64,000 nt of DNA from Lenisia limosa (Eukaryota; Breviatea), in the NCBI GenBank assembly GCA_001655205.1, contig LPNZ01011617.1, forward strand, positions 1 to 64,000. Reading direction: 5' to 3'. The position numbers and the translations under genes are program-made. Below, piece by piece: positions 47,519-60,709 of the stretch; the first letter of the stretch is position 1, and every line of letters begins with the position of its first letter. The notes under the pieces are model-generated. The model did not search any database, was not told where the DNA came from, and saw nothing but the letters and a program-made list of their open reading frames with translations.

Positions 47519-48120
47519 CAGTGAGTTACATATCATATACATAAGTAATGGCCAAAAGTTTTTCCTTATAACTTATCGCAAATTAGGTCTTATTCTCTGA
47601 AAAGTTTGTCATTTTATTGTGATTTGAACTACATTTTTTGCACAGATTATTATTAAAACAAATTTGTGATTTGTTTTGAACAAAATATATTACTTGAAAT
47701 ACCATAAAAAAAATCAGTGCATCAAAACGCTGAAAATTTCAAGTACTTAAGTTGGCCCGCCCCCCTTAGTAGCGATGATAGCCGAAAAAAACATCATGAT
47801 ATTGTGTCAATCAGGTTTCTCATCTCTTTTGAGGTGGTTTCAAAACAAGCAGATTGCTGCTTTTCTATCATATCTGATACAGTGGTGGATTTAACAAGAA
47901 TCACGGTGTTTGTTATCAAGTAGTGGGGCATGTTCAATTGGGTTAAACCACAGAATGGATCAAAATTCACCATTTTTTATTTAGCGAACTCAAATTTGGT
48001 GAATGCCAAAATCAAAATATATGCAAAAAATACGAATTTTGGTTCAATTCACACTTAAAAAAGACATATATTTTGCGACTTATACGGAAAAACTTTTGCC
48101 GTTACTTATGTAACTCACTG
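47519..48120. mobile_element. Non-autonomous Tc1/mariner-type element (602 bp)
   Basis: The element begins cagtgagttacata at 47519 and ends in its inverse, tatgtaactcactg, at 48120. It is flanked on both sides by TA (47517-47518 and 48121-48122), the target duplication of this superfamily. The terminal inverted repeats extend about 55 bp and share aagtaa, ggc, aaaagtttttcc and a tcgcaaa block. The left repeat carries an extra tcatatacat after ttacata. The interior has no open frame long enough for a transposase and no visible DDE/D motif. Confidence 0.85.
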
Positions 48121-48771
48121 TATATCATATAACTATTTAGTACTTTGTATGTAAACTATAAGAATATCAGATGAAAAACTGTTAATACAATGTTACGATC
48201 TAATTATTCCCATTAAGGTAGTCAGGTTTGATTCTTCTCATCTCTTCTACAGTCCAAACCCAAACCCAAGTTATAAGCCATGTCGATATGGCAATGGAAT
48301 CAATTGATCTCATGCGTAATATCTTGAATTTCCCATTCTTTTGTAACACATATTACACTCTTAGACTGAGAAGCTGTACCTAACACATATTACAACTGAG
48401 AAGCTGTACCTAACACCAACTTATTACATAATAATGGTTTCAGAAGATTCCGAAGATTGAAAGAAACAATTCATAGTCCACTTTCGACTCAAATCCGACA
48501 AACCAAGTTCATGACATATGAACAGTGGACATTTTGTGCAAGTTGTTTCAATTGACAGGATGCATTCAAGATTGTATTACCTTTTGCTTCAAACAAAATT
48601 TTCAGTGACCAGGAATTGGTAAAATGAGCGCTTTATTGATTTGATTGTACAGTATCAGTGTATCACCAGACAACCTCATTTTTCACTACACAGTGCCACT
48701 ATTTGAAATAATACCGTTTTTTACATTGTCATAATAAAGATAATATAACATTAATGTACAGCGACGTGGTT
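48121..48771. other. No gene seen
   Basis: AT-rich DNA with a short direct repeat, aactgagaagctgtacctaa, found near 48364 and 48391 (both followed by cacatatt- or cacc-like sequence). No exon is supported. Confidence 0.4.
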
Positions 48772-51060
48772 TTATTGCTCAAACACACAGCGATCCTCAT
48801 CGAACGTTCCTGAGCTATCACAGTTCTTGGAGGAGGGTGCCTAAGAGGTGAGGGGAAATATCTCAGATGAGGTAGCTCTGCAATTTCAAGCTAACCTTCT
48901 TGGTGTTGCTGACAAAAATAGAGCTGGTATCATCATTGTCGCAAAACCAGGCACTGAATTGGTTAGTGCAAAAGAGGTGGAATAGGTTGTGGATACCCAA
49001 TTGGACACTCGAAAGTTCCAGACTTGATGGTAACTGTCGACCCTTGGTTGAGACTTAAACCGAAGCGCGAAGATGAACTCTGTCAGTTATCACGATATCA
49101 AAACGTGCTTGAATTTTCAAGGAGAACTTCTTTCATATTTCAAATATTGTTCTTATTTCAACTTAAATATCATATTTGGAAGTGGTCAAAGAGTAAGGAA
49201 ACCACAAGGGTGGGATCAATCAAATAGTCAGGACCCAACAAATCGGGCATCATCAAGAGTCACTCTGGACTGGACAGCAGTGATGCCACTTTCTTCGCCG
49301 CAATTCACGTCTACCATTCCAAGTGAATTCATGTTAGATCTGAGCGGTCAATGGAACAATTCATGTTGGATCTGAGCGGTCAATGGAACAATTCATGTTG
49401 GATATGAGCGGTCAATAGAAAAATTTATGTTGGATATGAGCGGTCAATGGAACAATTCATGTTGGATCTGAGCGGTCAATGGGAAAATTCATGTTGGTCT
49501 GAGCGGTCAATGGAACAATGCTGACATCATGATATTCAACCACCTTACTTTGTCATTGTAATACAGCTGTTCTGAAGTCGAGAACTACTGAAAAATATGG
49601 TCGAATCCTAATGCGTAAACGCAAAATACATAAAAAATATCAATAGAAAATGTCAAAATGTCATTGAAGTATCCTCGATGGTATGCCTCATGAAAACAAA
49701 CATGAACTATACTCCCTTTTTTACATATGCACAGCCGGTCAAACAACCTCAATGACAAGATATCCTGATGTGGAGTCTTCAGAAGTGAAAACCGCATTGG
49801 AAATGTCCAATTTACTGGACGAGTGTGCTCTGAATTGTCAAATGTGGGGCTTTCCGGTTCCATGAGATACATTAGATAATAAATTGCCCAGCTGAACATA
49901 CTTCAATAAATTCATGTTTTCGAAAACTGATGCATAAAGAGTTACAGAAGAATGGGATGCAGTCACAGGTACGTTCTTGGTTGGGGTATTCGACTACATA
50001 ATGAGCACCATGGTTTTGAATGTAACTTTAGCTTACAAGATAGAGTTTAGAATCACTGACAATTATGCTGTCCTCAAACGACTTCTCACTCTTGATCTGA
50101 GAAGTAATTTGAAGAAGAATAAAAAAGACATTACTGCTATTTGAAATAATCCCCGGGTACCTCCGACATCATCACTTGCAGGTTGGACCGTGAAGTCACA
50201 TTAGCAAATTTTTGGGACTGAATAGAGGCATTCTAGGGTGTCATTAAATTGTTTCTCAAATTCACCAAGAAATTGACTGCTGCCTTCTTGCTGTTCAGAA
50301 GACATGTCACCTTTCGAGACTACAGTTATATTATTGAGAAAAATTTAGTGTAGCTCAGCAAAGAAGAATTACCTCCTTACATCAATAGAAGCACCAACAA
50401 TGTTTAAAGTGGTATCCTCAACATTCAACCCAACTTCTCCTATAACTATTAAAAGATGGTTTGTTGATTGGTGTAATAGCACAATTAGAGCTTCACTTCC
50501 GTTACAAATAAAACCAGAAATCTCCAAAAACCCTCGATAAATCGCCTTGTCGGAAAAATTTGAGGTAGTCACAAGGTGTTCAAAATTGTTCAAACAATAT
50601 GCCCAGTGGGAAAGAGATATAAAGCGTTCAAAAAGGATCAATATCGGACCATAATACAACCAGCAGATCTTAAAAGCTTCCTTCGAAAAGGCAGATCAAA
50701 GTTATTTCGGGGAAAATAGTTGTAATGGAACTGAAGTGTGGAGAAATATGTACATATTATAATAGGTGTTTACAGGCTATTCTTTTGCTTGAGACCTGAC
50801 TAGCCCATCGTTTTACCACCAAGAGCCTTATTGAAATGGCAGATGTTAGCTAATATGTTTTCGATCTGGGCGTTTAAGATGAAATATTTGTTTGCACAAT
50901 GCAATTTGAAAATTTTGGTGTTTTGTTGTAAATCCTATAATCAGCACAGCTGTGGAAAAGTCCCCTCGCCCTCCACCTGCAGTGAATTCAATGTGGGCAG
51001 CCCCTCTGAAAGCGATGTCTTTGCCAACTATTGGCTGAGATTCTGGGTTTGCCCTTGATG
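48772..51060 (-). CDS. Unrecognised gene; weak MACPF-like segment
   Basis: The C-terminus is well defined: SGTFECPIG spliced to AWFCDNDDTSSIFVSNTKK and then APSSKNCDSSGTFDEDRCVF, with a stop at 48772-48774. It is cysteine-containing and secreted-looking. Upstream exons include IKSEKSFEDSIIVSDSKLYL (about 50100) and IQNHGAHYVVEYPNQERT (about 50015). The last resembles the conserved YGTHY segment of MACPF (perforin-like) domains, which make membrane pores or act as adhesion proteins. The helical and glycine signatures that would confirm MACPF are not visible. An upstream piece GKDIAFRGAAHIEFTAGGGR near 51020 may be its start. Treat the family call as a guess. Confidence 0.3.
49327..49518. repeat. 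Minisatellite, 32-bp unit, six copies
   Basis: Units start at 49327, 49359, 49391, 49423, 49455 and 49487. Each is a version of attcatgttggatctgagcg followed by gtcaatggaaca. The last copy is one base short. The unit length is not a multiple of three and both strands contain stops, so it is not coding. It sits between exons of the minus-strand gene. Confidence 0.9.
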
Positions 51061-51910
51061 GTAAGTGATGAAAACAATAGTATCAAAAAGAGGAGGTAAA
51101 TAAACTTCTTTATACCCTCCACCAACACGATATGGCTGTTTGCTTCCAAAGTCACAATAACCTGGACTAAGTAACTTCAAGAAATGGCTTTCAAAGAGTG
51201 AATAACTCGAAAAACAAAAAACACCGATATGAAAACGTTATTCCTGACAAAAGTGAAACCCTGTCAGTTCTCGGTAAAATCGGTACAAACCGTTCACACA
51301 GGAGCAAGAAAATAGTTAGCGGTTCAGCACGCACCTTATCCCAATCATTATGGGTCCTGACCTCGCCCAGGACAGAGTTGAAAGTAGCGTTGCCACTGGG
51401 AAGGTTCTGCGTGAGGAAGTAAAAGAGAGAGGGCCAGCATTATATCTCTTTCGTTTTGTTCAGGGTATTGGAGAAGAAACGGAAACAGAAACACTTACAA
51501 AGTATATGATGGTTGGGTCTGAACGGGCTGACACGATGCAACTTTGCAATAATCCAAGGACAATATATAATGAAAGTAACCTCATTATGGCTGATGCTTG
51601 GATACTTGCTGATAAATATTAACAAGAGACGCAAATGTGAGAGACGCACGGACTATATACTGTATATCATATACGGACGGATTTCAAAGGTTCACACCGA
51701 GTCCGAGCCGAGCACCTAGCCTCCATCCCTCTCCATTTTTTCGGCATACGTCTGTAATTCTGATCATTCTTTCATTGCAAAATCACTGACTGACAACCTG
51801 ACAAATGACAAGGGTAGTTTTGCAAAAGTTGGATGCGAAGCGCTGGTGTTTAACATCCACATTTCTTTTCTTTCATCAATATCGAAACGTGAAACAAAGG
51901 AAAACCATAG
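51061..51910. other. No supported gene
   Basis: Several overlapping open frames occur on both strands near 51200-51720. None has family similarity or a clear exon chain. The promoter of the preceding minus-strand gene should be here. Confidence 0.35.
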
Positions 51911-54880
51911 CTACTTTACACCTTGGCAACCTGTGAAGAGTGAGCAACCACAAAGAAAGTTCAATAACAGATAATAAAGTAGAAGAATACTAAACCCAGT
52001 CTAAATATAACTAATAGGACGAGACCTGAAGAAAGCCCGCCCACGGCAGCCTCGGGGTCCTGTTGAGGGAGCCACTTAGGCATTTCCACGCCTTGTCCCT
52101 GCAACATGTCCATCATTGGGGGGAGAGAAGCGGCAAGGCCACGAATAGGTGCCATGGGATCAGTTTTGCCAGGCTCTGTGGAGATCAAATATTATCCAAA
52201 AACAAGATATCAACCGAACAAAGATCACCATCGTACCTCCACCAGTGTTCCAAATAGTGACACGAGGGTTAAGGCCCTTAATTGCTTCAGCAGAATACTT
52301 TGCGAGGGTAGGATAGAGGTTGGCCTTCTACACCGCGTCAGCAATGAAATGGAAAGCCCAAAGCAAAGCAACTTAGAGCTCACCAGTCCAAGAGAGAACT
52401 GTGCAAGCTGTGGGTTGTTCTTTGAAGCAGCCATGATAGCCTCTAGTCCGGCAGCCTGGGCCTCCAGCTCAGTGCGGTTCGCCTCGGCAATTCGCTAAAA
52501 GGTAAGACAACGAATGGGGATCAGGATATCAAGAAGCGCAGTTGTCCCACAGAGAGTCTGTAAAGCTCGGCTTCGGCCTCGAGTTTCTTGGCACCGGCAT
52601 TACCTTCAGCAAGTTTGATTTCAGCCTTGGCCTTACCTAATACGTTAACTAAATAGGGACAAGATTGTTCATATTAGCAGCCTTGTGGTCCCAAAGAAAG
52701 ATTCTTCATATTAGCAGCCTTGTGGTCCGAAAGAAAGCTTGTTCATATTAGCAGCCTTGTTGTCCGAAAGGAAGATTGAGTTTCTCGATAAATCCTCGAA
52801 AAGTTTTCATGTTTTTTTGTTTTTGTTTTTTTTTAAAGTGAGGCCCTAACTGCTACAGCCTCTCACCATCAGCTTCGGTAACGTCAACTTCTGCCTGAAC
52901 ACGGGCGCGTGACATGAGGTTGGCACGTGCCTTCTCGATCTCAGCCTGTTGCCTCTTCTGCTCAAGCTGAACGTCCAATTCTGCCTTGCGAATCTAAAGT
53001 GTGACAAATACTGGCCCCTATCTTTGTATATCCTTTCAATACCCCCCCCCCCACCATGGCGGCAGTTTTCCCTTCAATATCGGCAACATCGGACTTTTTC
53101 TTATAGTCGGCACGGGCAACGGACAGCTCCATGTTGGACTCGGAAACCTAGTGTATGAGAATGAATGTGCAACCAGCATTTCATTGTTTTCTATCATTGT
53201 CGATTTTATTATCTTTCTATTATATCATGATGAATAAATCCTTCCACAAGAACTAGCCAACCTTGATTTTACGTTCGTTCTCACTGGCAACAGCGTCAGC
53301 TTCAATACGAGCGACCTCCTTCCGAGCCTGTGCTACACAAATATCATTTTATACTTGATGACTATACTCGAGAAAATGCTGAGAAGTTCAATCGATACTT
53401 GAGAAAGCGTAGAAGAGAAAAAGAAGACTACCTTGTTTTTCCTTTTCTCCGATATCACCACGACGGCGGGCCTCAGCAACCTGGGGGTAAGTGGCACCAA
53501 AGAAGAAGGGAACAGAAAATAAAGAGAATCGCCTACTTCGACACGCGAGTCATTGACAGCACCCTCGAGAGCCTTCATGCGGCGGTACTCTGCAATGTCA
53601 GGGGGAGGGGAGAGCAAAATTGGAAAATCTATGAAACAAAAAAAAAGCCCAAAATTAATGAAAATAGAGGTATAATACGACGAGGAAGGGGGGGAGTAAA
53701 ATCATTTCTATCAGTTTAACTTTTTGAAAAAACGACAAGAAGGTTTGAAAAAAGAGAGCCGTAATGGAGGAGGTGATGGGAGGGAGATCTTTATTGGTTC
53801 CATAATCTTTAAATTCCAACTCACTGAAATATTCAGATCCTTGCATATCAGACATTTCTTCGATGTTTGCGTTGAAAATGACCAATCCAAAAAGATCGAG
53901 ATCAGCCTAGAGATGTATGACAAGAAGAACGGTGTGATATGATGTTATTTGAGACATTAGACAGAAGGAGAATGCCAACCTGGATTCTGGTGTTGACATT
54001 CTTACGGAACTTGTCCTTGTCACTGAAGATCTCCACTAGACGGTTGAGAAGAAGAGATAGCTTGTGTACAAGGCATAGAGGCTTACTGATAGTGAGAGAC
54101 GCACAGAGAACACGGAATTCACCCTGGATAACACCAAGAACAGTGTTCTAAACATATAAGACCAGCCATCTGAAGAGCAAGGATTCGAGCTGTAAAGGAA
54201 ACCCAAAAACCTGAACTTCTTCGGGTTGCATTTTAGACATCATAAGGGCATAGTTCTTGAAAGCCTAAAGTTTAAGACACAGCAGATGTCTTTTTTCAAA
54301 TGAAACCCGAACCTTATTCTCAATTATCTGGCTAGACTACTTAAGTCTTACCTCGGGTCTCTTGGGGTCGGGCTTGCATGGGCCTATAAAGTCATAACAG
54401 CATCCGAGGACAAGACAATGCGAGTGTCAGTTCACCATCATACCAATAGTAAAGGACACGGGAAGCTCGAACTCAACCATCTCCTTTGACATATTCACCA
54501 GTTGGAAACTGTAGTTGTGGGGCTGAAGGATGGTCATTTCAATTATGGAGTGGCAAAGATGTCGGCAAAGATGTCGGTTAACAAAGTTTCAAAAAAGCTT
54601 ACTTTCATATCCACGTAAGAAACCTTTTGGAAAGGCATACGAAAACCTGGGGAAATTATTTCAAAGAAGAGAGCAGGATCACAAACCTTTCTTAGCAATA
54701 CTCATATCCTTTATCATTAGACCCGTGAAAACAGCATATTGGGACGGAGCGCAGACCTATAAGATGAAATATATCATTAAAAAACTCCGAACTAACAATG
54801 TATCTGCTGAAAAGGTAGAGAACTATAAGCAGCACTACCACTGCTACAATGATATACACCCAGAAATCTGCCATTTTCAA
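51911..54880 (-). CDS. Flotillin with N-terminal membrane segment
   Basis: The start at 54880 (or the ATG at 54874) gives MADFWVYIIVAVVVLLIVLY, a membrane or hairpin segment. It is spliced to VCAPSQYAVFTGLMIKDMSI and then FELPVSFTIGPCKPDPKRPE and KNYALMMSKMQPEEVQNTVL, the SPFH/PHB domain. The second half is the alanine/glutamate-rich flotillin coiled coil: AELDVQLEQKRQQAEIEKAR, GNAGAKKLEAEAELYRLSV and EANRTELEAQAAGLEAIMAA. The end, KYSAEAIKGLNPRVTIWNTG plus a tail, is typical; the stop at 51911-51913 assumes a last intron that ends in cttcacag. Flotillins form membrane microdomain scaffolds (family knowledge). Animal flotillins attach by acylation. A true N-terminal membrane segment is more like bacterial or fungal forms. 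Confidence 0.88.
52667..52777. repeat. Tandem repeat, 37-bp unit, three copies, in a flotillin intron
   Basis: Units begin at 52667, 52704 and 52741, each starting with ttcatattagcagccttgtg and ending in a gaaagatt-like block. The spacing is exactly 37. The copies lie between coding exons of flotillin. Confidence 0.9.
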
Positions 54881-55277
54881 GATTCGGGGAAACGTCCCTC
54901 AACTTTTTGAATTCTAATCTACTTGCTTTTCTTTTGTTCTCAATATCTCTATCAGCTTTCACGTGAAACTTTGAGACTGCTTTGAGACATTTTTCAGAAT
55001 TGATAACCATTGATCATCAAGATCACGTAACTACAATCCTCAGCCCTCCCAGCCTCAAAAAAGTAGTTTAAATTAATACACTAGATTACATTGTTGATAA
55101 GTAACTTTATTTTGATATATAATACCAAATCAATTGCTTTAATTCTAGGTAAGCAGGGACTCTGCTTCTAAACTTCTTCTTATCGCTACGATTGCAATAT
55201 TTTTATTGATTGTGGTGATTGTTGAATTTATTGGCTTCTCCCTGTGTATGCTTTATTCACAGTGTCACTGTTTTAGC
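54881..55277. promoter_or_regulatory. Divergent region, flotillin (-) and NAA35 (+)
   Basis: About 400 bp of AT-rich DNA separate the two inferred starts. NAA35 may have an upstream non-coding exon, because an acceptor (ctgttttag) lies just before its ATG at 55278. No regulatory site is identifiable. Confidence 0.35.
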
Positions 55278-58200
55278 ATGGCTGACTCAGTTCCATTAGA
55301 AGCGGTTGATGATGAAATTACCAATGATTTTGTTGGAAACTTTGATGGACTGGCTATTGGTTTGTGTTCTGGTACCCGTTTTTCTAATGTCATTTAGGCA
55401 GGGTAGGCACGTATACTGAAGCAGCTTACACGAAGAAAGATGAGGGTTACGAATGGTTCGACGTGCTGGATGATATGTTCGAACACCACAGACGTGAGGA
55501 TGGATGTCAAGGTCTTTTGTAAGGAAAGATGTTTATATATTATATCATNNNNNNNNNNNNNNNNNNNNNNNNNNNNNNNNNNNNNNNNNNNNNNNNNNNN
55601 NNNNNNNNNNNNNNNNNNNNNNNNNNNNNNNNNNNATGTATATATTATATACTATGTAATATGTACTAAATATCAGAAAGTACAGTGTATATAATATGTG
55701 ATATGTAATATATTCCCTCATATAAGATATGTTGAATGTTTTTCAGAAAAAGAACAATACAAGAAATACGTTCTGTACAGAGAAGATTGAAATAACTAAA
55801 CAAAAAGCTATATTGTTTATATCCTATTCAGGGAAGATCATGTATATTTACTTGATTTCTATTTAACAGTGTAGAAATGGCTGAGGGGGAGGTTTTCCAA
55901 TCTGAGAAGATGAAGTCTGAAGATGGTCTCAATGCTATCCTGGTTGGTTGCCACAGTTTCTAAATTTGAGAGTTTTGAATGAAATGTCCCTTATTTCTAG
56001 ATGGGAGACTCCAAGATGGACTTTGGTGCTTTGACAATAGATTATCCTTGTATTGAGGACTTAATCGAAAACTCTCATCCAGACACTAATGTTTGAGGGG
56101 TGCTTTCTTAACTTTTCAATCAAGAGGGGTTCATGGACTGGATACTAGCTGGATGGAAGGGGTTCATGGATTTTACTTTACAGGAGGCTTTGACATGGCC
56201 AAATACTAAGATGATTTCCCCAGCCCCCGCCTCAACTTTTGACAACATTCTGCCCATCCCAATAAGAGGTAACTCGCGCAATCTATTGTTTTTAACAAGT
56301 TTTTTTATAGTTAACATTGCAGATATCCCCCCTGCGTGTAGGCAGCACCCGACGTCGGAAGCGTTCCTCAATCTTGCTCCTAATGAGGTGGAAATGGCTG
56401 CCATTTTCGATCGTCTTATTGCTGCCATGGTTGGGGGGGTGCTCCAGTCAGTATTTCCAGCCTTCTTTCACTGTGGTACAAAACAGTGATTGAAGCATAC
56501 CTGCTTTGCTTTTTGTGCCCAGATAGATTTCATTACCTAACCTCTGCAGGTACGCTGGAGCGATGGGATGCGGTGCTGCAGAAGCCACTAGCCTGGCTTT
56601 GTTTGTTTTGCTGTTATCAACCCTCGTGTGCTGTCAGCCTACAGAGTTTTTTTTCTCATAAATTTTCCAANNNNNNNNNNNNNNNNNNNNNNNNNNNNNN
56701 NNNNNNNNNNNNNNNNNNNNNNNNNNNNNNNNNNNNNNNNNNNNNNNNNNNNNNNNNNNNNNNNNNNNNNNNCCGATTTTACACAATTTACAACTTCCTC
56801 CCAGCCCACTTCTTTGCATCTCCGGAACTCTGTGAAGATTACAACGTGCCATTCCGAGGTACTTCTCTGGCATGTACATATTATTATTTTGGGAATTGTA
56901 TGAACCAATAGGATCCTCTGACACATCTTCTTCCGTGCCATCCTCCGAATGCCGAATCGCATGCACGTGTCGGGTAAAATGCCCGGGCCTCTGTAGACGC
57001 ACTCGTCTATTGCAGAATGTCAGTTTGTTGTTCGTCCGCTTAGCCTCTACGACCGTCAACCTCATCATTGACGCAGCAATTTGTGAAGTATGTGGCAAGC
57101 TCAATCCTGCTTCTTTGTAATTCTGACACTGCAGGAGGAAGATTTTCAGAGCTGCAATGGAGGACTTGGAGATGCTAGCCATTTGACGAGAGCCATGGTT
57201 TGCTTCTCACGATGTGCAATTGGATACAGTGCCAATTTTCAAACTTGATGTTTCTTGCCTTTAAAGTTTCTGAGGGTTTACTATTAAGGCTGAGAGCCTC
57301 TTCAAAGAAGCTGAAGAACTTTCGGCTGATTCTGGTGACGGGGGTGATAGAACGCTCTCCCAAGTTGTTTTAACTTTTTAGCGCAAATCACATCCCGACT
57401 GACTCTCTTCAAAGCCCTTTTCAACATAATTGACAACAGTGTATCTTTTATCCCTACTGTAGGATGGGGGCATTATCACAAGGACAGTTCTCGTCGACTC
57501 TTTTGGCTCATATTCTCTTTTAGGCTGAAGCTTTCAATATGATCTTTGCTGACATTGCTGTGGCGCAACCCTTGATATTCTCCATCCTTTCCTCACGTTC
57601 CACTCGCCCTTGTCCTTGCACGTGTGTTTGGTTCTCAAATTTGGATATATTACTACTAATAGCACTGATCATCAGTTGTGTTCCTGTCTTTAGCCATTCT
57701 GACTCCCTCCCCACAGATCTACAGATTCATGTTCATGCGCTGCACACTGCAAAAGTTGTCCACCACCCCGCATTGCTCACAAAAAGAAAAAGAAGGGTGC
57801 TAAGGTGGGATGTTAGTCTTCATCCTTATGGGAGAATTGTTTTCCGTTTTTCAGTGCTCTATTTTCCCCATTGTACCATCTCTTATTTTCATTCCTTACC
57901 TTTCCTTCCTCTTTTTTCTTTTTCATTCCTCAGGTCACAGCCATATCAGTTGCAGCAATTGAAACAAATCGTGGATGGGATTTTGGAGATGGTTGGCTTG
58001 ACCATGGTCCTGCAGGCTGTTGGAACAAGGTCCAAGTTGCTGGTATGACGGGAAGTGGATTGACCGTTATGAACTTCAGACTCACATATTAGGAAACAAT
58101 ATGATGCTCACTCCTCGGCGATGCCTCTTTCCAAACATAGAGCAGGTTGGTGGTTCAACAGTTGCCACTCGCCCAAAGAAGTTACTAACAAAACTTAACC

Positions 58201-60419
58201 AGGCGTTTGCGGCGTTGAAGAGTTTCCTTGGTGACATCAAAGACAGTCTTTCCGCATGTCTCTCCATCAACTCAACTTTCACGTGAGAACCGTTTTTACC
58301 ACCCTCCTCCCATTTTTATCAGTCCTTATTGTTTCAGTTTACTGGAGAAAATGGATGCAATTGGCAGACGACCAAACATTTGTATCGTTGCGAAGAGCAT
58401 TGTTGCTGTACGGATCTGTTTTAATTTGCTGATTGACTATGTAGCGTCTCACTCTCCAAGAAGCTCTTTTAGGAAGGGTTCATTCGTCAGAGATTATTTT
58501 CCAAGATCTTTGTGTTGGTTATTCTGCTCCTCTCCTAATCCCTCCTCCAGCACTATTTCTCAGCTCCTCCAGACACACGGGAGAAGGAGGGTATTCCTGA
58601 GTTTCTGATGCATATTGCAGAGGTTGGGACTCCTTGCAATAGATTAATACTAATTGATGATAATTAAATTTTGTAAAAAAAAAAGCTCAATTGTTAAACT
58701 GAAGAGGTAATCATTTAAAGAATGAATATTATTGCATAAAATTAGGAGCAGTTTTAATAATTGCCGCGGCAATTAATTAAAATGAGCTCTTGTTTTTCTT
58801 CTGCCAAGTCTTCTACTTCTCTTTTACTTGCCTCACCGCCAAGCTTGTTGAATGGCTGGCCAAGGCACGCTTGGTCAACCCGGGCCGACTTCGACCGATT
58901 TCCTCGTGTGTCCTCCCCAACCTCAATGATATATACCAAAAAGTGTGTGATGTTGAGCTTCTCCAAGTATTCATTTTTATTTAATCATCAGAGCAAAACT
59001 ATTGACGAAAGGTTTGGTCTCGAATCGCGGCCGTTCGCAACTTTTTCAGCCTGGTTGTGTGCTGACACCTCGGAGGTATTTGTCCGTTCCGCCCTGCCTG
59101 CTGGTATCTTGGCTCCCTGGGAGATTCCTTATCATGCCTGGTTTGTTGGCTTGGTTCTTATATGTTATGACGGTTGGCATATAGATTCTATCATGCGATG
59201 CCTGAATAGCAAACTGTCCTATGAAGTGACTGCTAGGTGACTGCTGGATTGACGTACTGACAGCGCAGGTACTTGGAGCACATTAGTGGCTTTAAAGCCC
59301 AGGTGTTCAACAGCCTTCAAGATGGATGCTCCGACCGCTTCCTACCCATGTTACCGGATGTTTCAACAGGTTTGGTCAGCGTAAGGTCTGACACTTCAGA
59401 TGTGACCCCTCTTCCTGCTGGATTGCTGATCCCCATTAATCAGCTTTTGTCCCAAGGCTTTTGTAGAGTATGAGGAGGAGTGATAGTATCACAATTTGCA
59501 AACTAGAACTTTCATGTTTTATTCTTTTTAGTTCAGTATTGCCATGGAAGTTGGCAACTGGATCACCACACCCTCATTCAAGGTATTTTACACTGGTTCA
59601 ACATCCTCTTCGATTTATTGATCTAATACTTGATTGGGTTTTTTTTGGTTCATAAATTTTCCATTTTATCCACTTCCCTCAGGTCAACACATGGGATAAG
59701 GCCTTTTTCCTGCGCTTCCGCCATCTTTATCAAATCGAAACACCGCCCCCAGTCGGTAAGCTTCCTCATACATTGTTAACTAGGACTCTGTGCAATGAAT
59801 TGAGGGAAAAAAAAAANNNNNNNNNNNNNNNNNNNNNNNNNNNNNNNNNNNNATTTACCATATCCAGAGTTCAGCCGAGTTCGTCAGTCAGTTAACTGGT
59901 CAAAACTCAGTGTAAGTATCTTGCTGGTTTCTGACTTATGTCCATGTAGTATTATATCATTTCGATTAATAACTCTAGACGATGAGCATGATGAAATATG
60001 CGTTTGATTCCTTCAGTAAAGCTCAAGATGTAAGCTATGTGCTGATGATCCTAATTCTCAGGCATGTGACGATCCTCTAAAGAGATGCTCGTGCCCTTTG
60101 ATCAAAACTCAGATCAGTCAAGCTTCAAGGGTTGGGAGGGGTGGACCTATTTCAGCACAAGAAAAAGTAGTTACATAGTGACATTTCAGGTTGCCAAGGC
60201 AATGAGCCAACATATTGTTCTTCTCACGTCTCAAATATCACGCCACCCTCTTTCTGATGTTTTCTCCGCCCCTCGACCAAGACCTGCCCTCGAGGTTTGT
60301 TATGGTGTTGACGGCTTTGGTCTGAACGGTGTTGACGGCCTCAGACTGAGTCCAAAGATCCACGAGAGCTGAACCCTCCAAACCCTTTCCCAGCTATGCC
60401 CAAGCCTGAAATCACGTAG
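55278..60419 (+). CDS. NAA35: NAA35/MAK10, auxiliary subunit of NatC N-terminal acetyltransferase
   Basis: The start at 55278 gives MADSVPLEAVDDEITNDFVG. Family anchors, in order: EWFDVLDDMFEHH (about 55460), NAILMGDSKMDFGALTIDY (about 55930-56040, matching the MDPKMDAGM core), AICEVCGKLNPAS and EEDFQS (57078-57145, matching CDIAREKVN...EEEDFQS), MMLTPRRCLFPNIEQ (about 58100-58145), and FFLRFRHLYQIETPPPV (59705-59757, matching the RFxxFxxxxTPPPV element). The end is SKDPRELNPPNPFPAMPKPE, after a last intron of about 54 bp, with the stop at 60417-60419. NatC acetylates proteins starting Met-Leu, Met-Ile or Met-Phe, and NAA35 is its large scaffold and ribosome anchor (family knowledge). Gaps at 55549-55635, 56671-56772 and 59817-59852 hide parts of the gene. 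Divergence from the human protein is high. Confidence 0.7.
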
Positions 60420-60709
60420 GCCTAGTGGTGGATGTGAAAACAACAGAACTGTTTTAATAGTTTTAGATTTGAAATTAGTCCGATTTGGCCCGTTATTACT
60501 CTCAAACTTCCGAAGGACTAATTGTTATGTTCTTTTCTGTTACTTACGCTGTGTCGAGCGACACCCTTCGGTTGGAGTGTAGTTCTTGGTATTTTGAAAG
60601 ATCATTTCAATTACACGTACAGAGCAAACACTTTATTCAGGTGCAGATCATCTTCATCATTGATCATGTCTGCAAGTTAACATACCAATAAATAGACCAG
60701 CCCGAGCTG

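Noticed and set aside
55160-60419. WASH-complex or exocyst subunit instead of NAA35
   Set aside because: The KMDFGA, EEDFQS and ETPPPV anchors in the right order favour NAA35. No comparable anchors were found for the alternatives.
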